Shown: positions 12,107-40,658 of the stretch, piece after piece
Layout: each line of letters starts with the position of its first letter
Numbering within the stretch: the stretch's first letter is position 1
From: Phalacrocorax aristotelis
Taxonomy: Eukaryota; Chordata; Aves; Suliformes; Phalacrocoracidae
DNA length: 64,000 nt
Assembly: GCF_949628215.1 (NCBI RefSeq)
Contig: NC_134280.1
Span: 6,955,795-7,019,794, forward strand
Reading direction: 5' to 3'
Made by a program: the position numbers and the translations under genes
The notes under the pieces: model-generated
The model's database searches: none
Told to the model about the DNA's origin: nothing
Seen by the model: only the letters and a program-made list of their open reading frames with translations

Positions 12107-15100
12107 ACACATGCTTAGTTAACACCTAATCTAGCATTTTCCAAAAGACAAGGGACTACAGTTGGTAGAACGTGTGATAAGAGTTTCAAACCTGCTGCAG
12201 CACATTCACAATTGTCATTCACTGGAAATTTGACCAATTTTAAGCATCTTAAGTTGGCTGGACCGCCAAAATTTGAGATTCCTCAAATCATTATTTTCCT
12301 ACACTTCAGACATTTGAATGAAGTGTTTAATGAAGCTTTAATGAGAGCTACAAATCATGAACTGGTACTAACAGCTGTAAGCGGGAAGTTTTAAGACCTG
12401 CTTTAAGAGCTGCTTTCCTTTGCTTTGCACATACTCACTTTTATTAAACATAATCCCCTCCAGCTGAGGTTTGGAATTTTCCTCACTTCTACGTTTTCAA
12501 AAGTGTACTACTTGCCATTTTTAAGGCAAAATGGTTCTTTTTAAATGATTTTCAAGTAAAGGCAAATCTAATAGATTCTAGTAACTTTGTTACTTTTGAA
12601 AATGAGTAAGACAATAATATTCATGACTAGCATGCTAATGTAGCAACACATTTAAAGACAAACAAGTAATCACTAACATTGAAAAACATTCCTCAGCCAG
12701 CTTGGCAAGTGCCATTTTTTATTTGCAGGCTCTTGCATGTGTTTTCATTCAAATCCCATTACTGGCCTCCAGAAGGACACACATCACATCAGCACACAGT
12801 TACTGGGCAAGGACCAAAGAAAAATCCTGTTCCCCTCTGAACTCCTCCTGCAGACCTTCCCAGTACACCCTTCGGCCATACACCTACTCAGAAACAGGCT
12901 GCTGACCACGGCACTCACGACAGAGCCAGTTCTCTGTCATTTCTCTTCCCCTCCTCCCTTAGCAGCTGTTACTCAAGAGAGTGGGAGAAAAATATTTTGC
13001 AAGGTGCAAATGGGAAAGAGTAGTTGGCCTGCAGCGCAGAGGCGGCATCAAGTCCTTCCAGCTCAAACTCACTGGAAATAAAAGCACTCGTCACCCCTGC
13101 ACAATATCAATTATTTGATGAATCCTCTGTTTCAAGTATTTGCTTAAGACACAGAAGAAAAAAATCCACAACATAAGCTGCAATTGCCCCTTTCTTCTGG
13201 TTTGCAGAAGACATTCCCACGTACGATGGCTCATACACAAGAATTAAGTGTGAATAGCCCCCTAACAAATCCTAGCGGCCATTTTTGCTGGATGTGTATG
13301 CGCATGCACTCCGGGTTAAGTGTACTTCAGGGAAATTAATCCTAAATGCATGGAGCTTGTAATCAAGCCAACAGAACGTTCGGCTGCCAATTCCAATGAT
13401 GCAACATGCCCAAATATATTTATATTACGTTTAAAGAACTGGTTAGAAAACACCCAAGTGTTTTTACTGGTGGAGAAAAGTACTGATGTGACAGCTGAAG
13501 ACTAGATACAAGGTGCACACGCACCGTGAAAATAACTGGAGCGATCAGGGCTCTAGTACAGTCTGTACTGCTTAACTGGTGGTTCCTACTGCCCTGCTGG
13601 AGAGCTCTGCTATGGGCAGCACAAACGCCCTCCTTCAACCTCAACTATTTAAGCTAAAATTGCTGAATAAGTAGCTCTGCCAACCATGTACAAGGATATT
13701 AACTGTTGGCAGATGAGCTGCGATGCCTCAGCTCTACCCAGTCACGCCCTTTGCCTTCCTCCTAGGCAGCAGTTCCTCCGGGGGGACTGGCATTTCCCTT
13801 ATAGGTGTTTAAACCCTGTTCATCTGCAGGAATAGAAGCCAGTTCGGACACTGAAAGTTTAGCCTTATAAGAAACAAGTAAAGATTACACAACTATGCTA
13901 GCACTACTGATGGTTCTGTGATAGGAATCTCTACATACAGCTAAGCAAGCTTCTTATTTTTATTACTGATGTGGTTGCAGCAGCACTGAACATTGCTGAG
14001 CCTGGTTTTTGTGTTTGTTTTTAAAGAATGAAGTAAGAAAAGCATTCATGCCAGGAAAAACTTCCTTCCATCTTTGTAATTCATGCCAACACACAAGCAA
14101 GGATTATTGTTAAAGACTGTCTCAGCACAACGGCACCTTCCTCCACATGTTTTTATCCAGAGGAATCAGGAATAAACATTTGGTTTGCTCTCTGCAAACA
14201 AGCAATGAGGGAAGATTATGGACTTGCTGATAGCACTGACTTAAAGTAAATACAACAACTGTTCATAGAATCACTACGACTGAGATTGCAGAGATGATTA
14301 TTTACACAAAGTGAGCCCAACTTAGAAATGCACTTGGTTTTATGCCACATGGAGTAATCACCAGCTGATTATTTTACATATTTTTTTAAAAAACAAAAAC
14401 CAGGCCTTTAGCATTCTTCACCATTAAACTGAAACATCCTCTTCATATAAACTACTCACAAAATACCCACATTTTTTACCTCCTTTTCTTTTTCTAACTG
14501 CCCAGGATATCACCATATTGGAAAACTGCAGCCATCTGCTCAGTGCGCACCTCCGTTGCTTAGCCCCCACCTCAACACTGCCTGAATATTCTTACTAAAC
14601 ATTTTTTTCAGGATAATTCTTCCAGAGAGCCTGTTTCAATATTCTGCTTGAGTACTTTGATTAAAAATTGTACAGAATATTAACAGGTGAATATAACCGG
14701 GGCACGCTGCCCCAGTAAACACCATATATTTCACTAAACAAGTGGCGAGACAACTAGAATGAAATATCTGTTGATTACAGAAAGCAGTTGATATTGCCAG
14801 CACTCCATTTCTTTGACAAGGTATTCCTAAACAAATAGCCTTTTTGTACCTACCCAAAGCGATGCCAGCCTCAGGCGTACCGACCCTGCAACTCCTGCAG
14901 GCTCCCAGAGCTCGGCCAGACCCGTTCCTACGCTCCTGCCAATCTCGGTGGTCATCTTAATCACACCAGAGGCACCGCCGGTTTCGGAGTCCTGAACCAG
15001 TTACAAGCAGAACCCATCCTAGTACATATAGCCCAAAGTTTTCACACCTTCTACCAGCCATGAATTACTCTAAGAACCATCTGAAATATCTGCCCTCCAG

Positions 15101-18100
15101 CCCGCAGGCAGGAGAGCTGCAGAGCTGGGGGAGCCCTTGCACGCAGAGGCAGGGCAGCTTTAACTGTGGCTTCCAATAATGGGGCAGCACCACTCCCAGA
15201 ACTTCTCGTTGACCGTTTATAATGGAACCATCTCCTGCATTTTGATATCTTTAACACCGAGTCTCACACCCCGCTCCCTAAGGTACTTAACTGAGGTGGG
15301 CTGGGGGAGCCCTTTGTTCTAACCACCTGCTGGTCCTGTACACCTCACAGCTTGTGAGTGTTTAAATCCACACATCTGCCTTCAAACCTGTGAAAGAGGA
15401 CAAGCATTCTGCAGAAGACATCTTCATTTTCACCGCCTAAATCTTTATGTTCTCTGTCCCCATGTGTTCCCAGGCGCAGAAGAATGCCGAAATCATCTAG
15501 AACCACATGGTGGTTTGGGCACGATCACAAGGTGAATATAAACATTGAAGGGGAAATTCTAATTGTAACTGCTCAGCAGTAACATTTCTCCTCAGACCTT
15601 AGATGACACCTAACTGTCTGTAACTCAGTCATGCTGACTAGTTTGTTTCTGCAAGGTCCCATCTTGCATGTTCATTATAAGCCTCAAGGTATTTTTCGGC
15701 CTTAGCAGCTTTAAAGCATCTCCTCTGCACAAAATCTGTTTCAGCTGATTATCCTGCCAAATATTACGTTCTATTTCTTCAAGTTGAATCTTTATTTCTT
15801 GCCAATCTATTATGAAGCTTTATCCTGCTGCCCTTTTTTCTACTACCGAGAAAATACTTTCGTTTGATCTCAGTTCTTTCTTCTGGATGAGCATTTATTT
15901 GTATCAGAACAGGCAAAACTAAGCAGAAGCCAAAACTGTTTTTTTTGTTTTGGGGTTTTTTTATGTTTTTTGGTTTTTTAAAGAGTGAAAGGTTAGATAC
16001 CTGCAGAGCAGTGTGGAACGCTCGAGTTCCTACACAGGCAAAAAAGCCACAATGGCTTTCCAAACCTTTGATTTTAAACACAAAATTCATAGGATGATAT
16101 ATTTGGATAAATCCTTCCACGTGTGAATGTTAGGAGTAGGACAAAACTGAATGACAACATAAAGGGGGCATGTAGAGACTCTAAAAAACAAAGAAAGCCT
16201 CTAAAGAGCAGATGCCCTTCATCAGGATTTACATGGCTTTGCTATCTTGCAGCTCTAAATGTTTTCCAAAGCTGATGCAAACTCCAGAATGAGTTAATGC
16301 TCCTGATGATAGCTTTGCATCCCTACATTCCCCACCTACCCACTAGAGTAGCTGGGAAGAAGCCACTTTACAGAGAAGATCCAAGACCTGGGTTGTGCCC
16401 AAATTATTTCTTACGGAAAAGGCATATCAAACTACCTAATGCATCTACCACAGTCTCCCTGCTCAAGTGAAAACACAGAACTGAAAATCTGGAAAACCCC
16501 AACACCCCAAATAACAGACAGGCCTGGCTCACCCACATACCCAAATCTACTTTTTTTTAAAGAAACACTGGAGCCTGAATATGCAAATTGTAAGAATGTA
16601 TTAATTATCATTAATCATTCCTTCACAAAGACTAGAACTAATTGGAGAAATAATTTGAGAAAATTGAAGTACATGACAGAAAGCATTAAGATTCATTAAG
16701 TTTCAATTCTCCAGTCTGTCAGCTTGTCAAAAGTAGATGCCTGCTATTCTAGCATTGCTAGTAAAACGCTTCATATTTTCCTAATGTAGTATAAAATTCA
16801 ACCCCCCCCGTATAGTTTGTTCTGAGATTAACTACAGCTTCTGATGTGTTTTCCATTAAAAGGCACTGTTACAAAGAAATTTGTGTCTCCACTTCTTTTA
16901 AATTGGGGAAACTGAACTTGCTGAAATTCCATTATAAAGCATTTGCGGGTTCACTAGATATTTTGCATTCATTTGTCTCGAGAGGTGCCGGTGCACACGA
17001 GAGAAAAGACATTTGAAGAGAAAGGTACTTTCAGGAAGATATGCACGCTGGTCCACATCTACCCTTCATAAATGGTCCTTGACCAGAAAAGCCAATAAAT
17101 ATGCAACAAGTTCTGGGCATTCTTTATCCTAACGGTAAGAGCCAAGAGCATTCAATATTTATAGAGTAGGAGCGAAGAGGTAGCTCAGAAGCGTGCCTGT
17201 ACATAGACAGAGGTGCCCCAGCGATCTCAATCGAACAGCTCTGGTTAACTTCAGCTGCACTTTTGGCAGCCAGCTAGGCACCAGCCTTAGTGAGCACACC
17301 CTGCACGTGTTTCTCCTCCTGCTGGTCCTTACAACAGCAGCAAAGAAAAGGAAAAAACAAGTTTTACATCCCTCTGTTGCCCTGGGATAATCCTCCCCAG
17401 GTAAGTTGTACTGGTATAGACTCCTTTGATGCAGCATAACAAAACACAGTCCTGCTGTAAGGGAGGAATGAAATCTTGGTAGTGTAAGAACTCCCATGTG
17501 TGTGTCTGAAAGGAACGGCCCATCTGCAAGATCTGACAGCGACAAGATGCAAAATTTAATAGACTTTTTTTTCCCTTTTAAGACATATGGTGTGGGGTTT
17601 ATGGAGAACATCACAGCCCGTAATCTGGGGATGGGGCAACTACCCTAGCAAGATTTAGTCTTTCCTGACCGCAGTAAGTAAACGTTTTAGCTGCATACTT
17701 CAGTAGCAAGTAGGTGGTTTGTTTTAAAATTTCAAGAGTTGTAACAGCTGGGTTAGAAAGTTATGTGTACATAATACATAAAATTAAAGTTTATAGAAAG
17801 TTACCAACTTAAAAATGAAAAATTTAAATAGTTTACTTGGCAATTAAGGTTAAAATAGCAGGTTAGCCTGCGCTTAAAGCTTCCATGCCTTAAGAAGTCA
17901 CCCTGCTGGAATTTTGTGCATATGCTTCAAAATTTACCTCTATTAACTGAAATGGCTCAGTCAACTATTCAGTGAGAAATATGGAAAGTCAAAAACCTTA
18001 ACTGCTTAAAATGCAGCACAAATTGCCTTCATTCTCATCAGCAGCGCAACGTTTGACATAATGCAATTTATTTTCTACATGACTATCACTGCCAACACAT

Positions 18101-20924
18101 GAAACATGCATAAGTTTGGCAAAGCACAGACTTTCACTCATTATCTCATACCCTTGATTGAAATACAGTACCTGCACAAAAATGTTGTTATGCTCCAAAC
18201 TCAAGAGCGCAAGACCAAACTGTTAGTGCCAGGTATGTTTTCAAAGGAAACCAAATCCACTCTCTGCTTTACAGGACGATCACCACATATTGCTACTGTT
18301 GTACGTCTCCTTCAAAATACTTAAGCCGAGATCTCAAAACACTCTTGGCAGTTTCTCTATAAGCCAAGGCCAAGCAAACTGTGCAAAATTATTTTTCTCC
18401 CCCCCGAGTCTCGAATCACAAGCTCATTTTTGTTATTTATACTTGACTTAAGAGAAACCCAATTTTACACTTCCAGCATCAACTTCACATACTGTTTAAA
18501 ATATAACTTATTTGACAACCACTGGAATGCCACCTCTATTCCAAAGCATTCATGAATTGTCAGAGCCGAGTCTGGGGGTTTTTTGCTTAGGTGCTGCGCT
18601 CATAGTAGAAAAAGTAAGTTCTTTGCATCACACATCTGAAATGCTTCATTCGACTTCTGCACTTGTATTTCTTCCAGCTTTCCCTGAGAGAACAAAGAAG
18701 GAATCTTCAAAATAGACAACAATAAAAACATGTTCCTCTAGTGGAAAATTACCAAGGAGTTTGCAGAATGATAAACTGTTCAAAACTACCCTAGTAATTT
18801 TATATCATATACAAATATTTTTTAACATTTATATTACAAAATAAAATTTATAAAAGTTTTATATCTATAAAAATAAAAAACCTGGAAACAGCATTTCCTC
18901 TGTTACTGTACTATGACAACATTAAGTGCAAAGTTATTTGTGTATAATGGAAGTACATTGATCATCAACATAAATTACCTAATAAATTTACTTAATAAAC
19001 ATGGCAAGTAAAATTTGTAGCGGAATGGGTAATACTGTAACTTAAATAGTAATTATAACAGAAGTGATCTAAAACACAGAAAAACAGTAATATTAAAAGG
19101 TTATATTCTTCCATATAGAACATAGCTAAGTTTACTGAATTCTTTATTAAGTAAAGCGGTGCGTTAGGTAACATCCCGGAATAATTCAGAATTTCTCATG
19201 GCAGTCACGATGCAAGTTGTCACGATCAGTCCATAACAACTATGAAATTCAGAGAAGTGGCACAAAGACACACTTTAATCGGTTATTTCTCACCTGTGAC
19301 CGCTCAGGCTGCGCTCTGAAATACTTTCTTCTAGTGGCAGTAACGGGGGCTGCTGAAGCTGGCACGACTCAGCAGGACACCGAGCTGCGCCTTCAGCGTA
19401 TGGCAGGGCTGGCAATTCTGTACAGTGAGAGATGCTTTTTATTCCAGTAGCTTATCCTACCAGTCGAGATTCGAGACATGAGCGCTCCCCTTTCAAAGGA
19501 AGAGGGGGACGTAGACTGGATTTCAAATAAGAACTCTCAGAAAGCTGCTAAAGTTTCTGGTAATATTTTAGTTAAACCAAGATTCAGATAGATTGACACC
19601 ATAAAATACTTCTAACAGAAAGCTTTTCCTACTTTTAGTTTGATTGCTTATTTATGTGCCCAGTTTCCACACAAAAGACTATTAGAATTAATTTTAGAAG
19701 GAAAATAGGTGCTTTTTTTCCATCAATGCTAATTGAATCAGTTTCACTGAATAATGAAGAAAATGTTTTTATGATGACAAGGTACACATCTCAGAAGAAA
19801 AATTACTTCAGAAAGGCTATGGAGAATATAGCCTTCTAAAGAAAAGAAATAACAAAGTTTAATATTCTTTACCTAAAAGCTGAAGCTCAGTTCAAAAGTT
19901 TGGGCTTGCACAAATAATTCAGATTACCATTGACAGTGGCAGCCAGTCACGTTTACCTTGGAGGTTACTGAAGCTGCCTGTGAAAGTTTACGTTATGCCA
20001 CTGTTGGTATAAGCCCCACGAGGAACTTCAAGCTGAGTCATCGTGGAGTACCTTAAGGGACATATGTTTTAAGCAAACACAGAATTTTGCATGTACCTAT
20101 GCACACAACAGCGACGTGCTATGCTGAGGCACCCAAGCCAGCCCTGTGATGACAGCTCTGTATCCTTACGGGTTACCCAAGACATCTTAGGAAGAACTGC
20201 AAGTCGACTGCGCCACATTCCTGCCGTAGCCTAGATAACACAAGACAGGTAATTCTGTTTGTTCAAATGGCCCGTGTCACTCTCTATAAGGCAACTTACC
20301 GTGGCATCATGGTTCCTGGAGTTCAGTGCGTCCAAAAGTCAAGTACAGAGAGCAGCACATCAGCAGTCCTACATATCTTTGCAAAATATCTCTAGGCATA
20401 TTAAATCCCATGAACTACCCACACAGTTTATTCTTACACACCACTTCTCCTGTAGCAAACGTACACAACGTTCTTGTTGTACGTGGTCACTGTAAGCCTA
20501 TACTCCTTGACAGGAGAAACATAAAACACCACCCCAGTTTTTGATGATAGGTGGAAAAAGAACTCAAATCTCTTAGAAACCATGAAGCCCATCTTCATTA
20601 CCACAGGATCAGCTCTTTACCCTACTAGGTATCAGTTCTGACAGAGTCTGTGTGAAGGCAGTCATTTCTCAGGTAGGCAAGTTATAAGCTCTTCTGAGCT
20701 TGAAGTTATTTGAAAGTGTCAAAATGGAAAAACAACTAAGGTACTGGAGATCAGAGCAAGACCACAATATGATCCTCCCAAAAACGTTTCCAGAAGGACA
20801 GCGATATATTTTACACTAGACTGACGGACACTGCTGGTAAATACCTTTCTCAAAGGAGAGAAGCCAAGTTAGCCATTGTGAACATATACAGGAAAAAAAA
20901 CACAAATACAAGCCACAGACACAT
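12107..20924. other. Intergenic region downstream of SPOPL; no gene recognised
   Basis: AT-rich sequence without coding exons. Notable stretches are a T/G-rich run at 15938-15980, an ATTA-rich conserved-looking segment with an octamer-like ATGCAAAT at about 16560-16700, a C run near 16801, and a very AT-rich block at 18780-19160 with several AATAAA hexamers. Transcription of SPOPL beyond 20.9 kb, or a longer 3' UTR, cannot be excluded. Confidence 0.45.
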
Positions 20925-20941
20925 TCTGTATAAGTAACAAC

Positions 20942-20947
20942 TTTATT
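20942..20947 (-). terminator. SPOPL: SPOPL distal poly(A) signal AATAAA
   Basis: A minus-strand AATAAA is followed within 10-50 bases by a GT-rich run (GAATGTGTCTGTGGCTTGTA) and then a T run. This is the textbook arrangement of a strong cleavage and polyadenylation site. Cleavage would fall near 20920-20930. It is the best such site downstream of the SPOPL stop codon. Confidence 0.65.
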
Positions 20948-22155
20948 GTAACTTGATGTGCTGAAACGCAAAAATATTTTCAGCAACAAGGTACAAAAAG
21001 TATTTCACCATTAACATCAGCTGATAAAAAAAGGCTGGATGGTTTGATACAGCTGTTTACATATCTGAATTCTCTTAATCATTTCCACCCCAAAACAGGT
21101 CTAAGTCATTTCACTGGTTTAATTTCTAAAATAGGACTCATTGATCTTAAAGCCTTCAAAAACCAGGTTACAAACACGGTGAAGTTCCTTGCCAAACACT
21201 TGAAATAGTGAATTCCCTTTACAAACATAGTCCATTTACTGTAAGCAGAAGCCAAGTTATGAGACTAAGTCAGTGTCTTGCTAGCTAAGGAGCTAAGCTC
21301 TGCACTAAATACGCTATCAACATCAGAGGACAGTTAACATTCCATTTGTCAATTACAAAACAAAAATAAATCAGGCTCAGGAATTTTAACCAACTGTAAA
21401 ATTCAACAAAACTCAACAATATTTCAGGTAGCAATACCTCACAATCGCAATTCACTGTCTTATGAAACACAGTTTCAAATACTGCACATCTTTTTATCCT
21501 CCCAAGGGAGAAACCTTTCCATGAGGATTTAAAAGGAACATAATCTCCATGTAGGTATTCTATTGACCTTCTGCGCAAAGGTGAATTTTATACTAAATAC
21601 TCAATCTTTAGAAAAACATCAGAACGAGTAACTTGTAAAACTAACTTTGCGTCCATGATTATCAAGTTTTGACACACACTTATCTTATAACAGCAAAATT
21701 TTTCACATTTTCACAAAAATATACCATTACTCAACTTGTATCTGTAATACTAATTCCACTTTTTTTTGTCTTGTTTCTACCTCAGTGAAACAATTTAGGA
21801 AGCAAGAGTCAACATGCAACAGAGCTCAAATGGGTAATTTGTGATTTTTCCGTCTCAGCTGTGTATCAAATAGCATTCTCCTTCACCTTTAAAAATACCT
21901 TTCAAAAAGATCGTGTATCCTGTTACATCTTCCCTTCATTACAGCAGTTTCCTAAAAAAGGCACAATGTGTTCATACTTCTGCATGCAGTAAATGGACTA
22001 GGAAATAAGGATTATTTATTGAAGCATCTTCCACCCGAAGCATCTCCTTAGGAGAGGTTCAAATGGAAAAAAAATATAATACATAACAGCATTTTAACAG
22101 CAAATTGAGTCCTTATTTTTAGAAAGTCATTCTCGACAAAAAACACCGCACAGTC

Positions 22156-22180
22156 ATACACACACGCGCACGCACACACA
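22156..22180. repeat. Short (CA)n microsatellite in the SPOPL 3' UTR
   Basis: An interrupted dinucleotide run, CACACACGCGCACGCACACA, appears on the plus strand (GT-rich in the SPOPL transcript). Confidence 0.7.
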
Positions 22181-25014
22181 GGACACATGCAGGGTTCTCC
22201 CCAGAAAAGTACGGAAGCGATGGTTCACATATATCTGAGGGAGAAGTGTTGGCAAGCCAAAACATGGCACCTTCATACATTATATTCCTAATCTGTATAC
22301 AAAACTAAGAAAAAAAAACTCTTAAGATTTCAGCCTGAAAAAAAACCTGTCCGTTGCATTAGATAGTTTTATACCTGCTGCACTCAGAACTGACAAGCGA
22401 GGTTTTGAAGGGCAAGCTCTTGAGACGTGGGGAATGAAAACAAGCTACTGAATCCAAAGGAGAAGGTTGTAATTACCAGCTATCTTGTTCCAGTGAGAAC
22501 ACTGCATGTAGTTAAAGGATAGAAGAGGTGAATCATTAGTGCACCCACGTAAGAATACAGCAACTGTTTTACATTTTTCTTAAGAGCTGACAAAACTTGA
22601 AAACATACATAATAAATAAAATAAAATCTAAACAGATCAATTACGGGCTATTTTTTTTGCAGTTAGTGTAACGTATGGTATACACTGCCTGACTTGAGAA
22701 GTGGACACTCTATGATGCAGATAATATTACAGCACAGTGTCTGACGTTTTTGGTACAAAGTGTATTAAGCTTCTGAAAAAAAAAAAAGAGTCTTCATGAA
22801 AGTCCTTAACCTTTCCGTTAGATTACTGTATGTTGTTACTTTAGAACAAGCTGAACTGGACAATCATTACAGCATTAAATATTCAAGTCACTTTGTATGT
22901 TAGAGCTGCAAGTTTTACCAGTGATGAGTATGAGGATATATAGTCCTAACGCATTACACAGTGCAGCAAAAACATCACTATTTTGGAGGGAACAATTACT
23001 CTTACATCTTATTGTGAAGAATGCTTATGAGACCTTACTTTAGATAAATATTTAAAAATTGATAAAAGGATAAATCTCTAAATATATCATTTGAAGCCTT
23101 ATGTACTATTAAAGTTTCCGATTTTACACTTTATCCGTCAAAGATTTAGCTAGAAGGGAAGAAAATGAATGTTTAGAGATTATTTTATTCTTCAAAACTG
23201 GACTGGGCGGTTTTTTCCAATTTACCTTTGCTAATGGTTTAATAGATGCTGAAGTATAAAACTATATACTCTTTCCTCTAAAAATTTTGTTCAGAGCAGT
23301 TCAGATGAATCTTAATGAAACGAGGATGGAGATAGATTTTGAGAAAGTAAACAATGTGAAACTCCTCCTTCCTCCTCCCTGCATAACTTTAATAGGCAAA
23401 CTAAACCCCTTATGCCAATATGTTTATAAATTAGGTGAGATCTCCCATTCCCCACTGCTAAACCCAAGTCTTCCCAAAAAAGAAATATAGCATATTATCA
23501 CCATTACAGTAAACTCAATGTAATAACTCAGGAAACAATTAGAGTGTGCACTACTGCAGACTTTTCCTCCCAATTGTAAACAAAGCTATCAAACACCGCG
23601 GATGTTGGTATTAAAGCTAAGGTTCATATAATAAAGAACTGGCCCATGACAAGCAGTTTACAAATGTTTCATCCTTTTCACATTATGCAGAATTTCAATA
23701 CCATCCACAATGCTAGTACAGTAACTGAAATGCAAGACTGAGCAAGTCTCGGCTTGCAAATACCATCTGACATTTCAGGGAAATATTCCTCCTGTTGTGT
23801 ACATAACCTCCTCAGGTGTTAATGGAAGCTGTGCACAATCGTCAAGGTGGGAAGAATCCCTTCAAAATTTTACCATTCACATGCCTTTTTCAAATAAGCG
23901 AAAATATTCTGTTACTTAAATATGAAAGCTTGCAATAGCCACCTTCAATTGAGTCTTAAAAAGACATGCCTTTTCTAACAAAACTAAATCCCATGTGGCT
24001 GTGGGCATCTCAAAATGTATCTAAAAAGTTAAGCCACAATTACCTGTACCTCATTAATTCATCAAAAGCAAAATATATATGTACCACACAACATACAAAA
24101 GTTACACATTAAAAGTGCATATTCAGAATCCATTTGGCCCATTTCTTCAATTTACATTTGGTCATTCTCTGCATCCTTTACTTCTCTATGTAGCCATACA
24201 TGTGGGATATATTTTTTCCTTATACAATACTATTCTGTTTTCACATTGAACTCTTACCTCTCGTTCAGTTCTGCATTAAATGTAAACTAATGATGGACCG
24301 TAAAGAAACACAAGCAAGAGGTTTATTCTGTGTTTCTTTCTACCATTTGGACAGCTTTGACACACACACAATAAGCATTACAAACTGTAATGAAAATACA
24401 TTTTTGGGCCAAACCATTGCATATTTGCCCCCACAATGAAAAATAAATTATGTTCAAAGCAGTATATTGCCATAAATAGCCTGTAGGCATTTGCTGAAGG
24501 TAAACAGGCCCTCCCTATATTTAGCACTTGCCTAGGATACATTATGTGACTCTGGTTCAAGCGCTTTTAATGAGAGGCTAGTTAAAACCTTCCAGTTAGC
24601 ACAGGACCAAACTATAATCATTTTTTTTTCTTCTGAAAATAATGGAAGATCCCTTTCAAAAATTAATCTTCAGTTATCAACTTTACTGCATTATGGAGCT
24701 AGTGCAATCCTGCAGAGCCTAGTCAAAAAGACAAGGCACATTAAAAAATAATAATAAAAAAATCAAGATACATTAGACTATATGGACTAGAGAGTCATTG
24801 AAGATAATTTAAGGCCTTTCAGTGAATTAGAGTAATCAGTCTAATTTAAAGCTGAGGATTAAACCATAAATTATCCATCTGAAAAGCAAACAACAGGCTT
24901 TTTCAGCTTCTGTTCTGTGGACAAGGATAACAAAAACTCTTGTTATGGTTTGTGAGAACACCTCTGGACATGGAGGAGTAGTCAATTCAATTTCTCTAAA
25001 GTTCATGGAAGATT

Positions 25015-40658
<15,644 letters not shown>

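Larger units (their letters stand above)
20925..25014 (-). other. SPOPL: SPOPL 3' UTR (about 4.1 kb)
   Basis: From the stop codon down to the strong poly(A) signal at 20942-20947 there is no coding potential. The sequence is AT-rich, as expected of a regulated vertebrate 3' UTR. On the minus strand it has several ATTTA-type AU-rich motifs near 23040-23090 and a short CA/GT repeat near 22156-22180. Weaker AATAAA signals (plus TTTATT) at about 24322, 23183 and 22016 could give shorter isoforms. I infer the extent from the absence of introns and the quality of the distal signal; transcript data would be needed to fix it. Confidence 0.6.
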
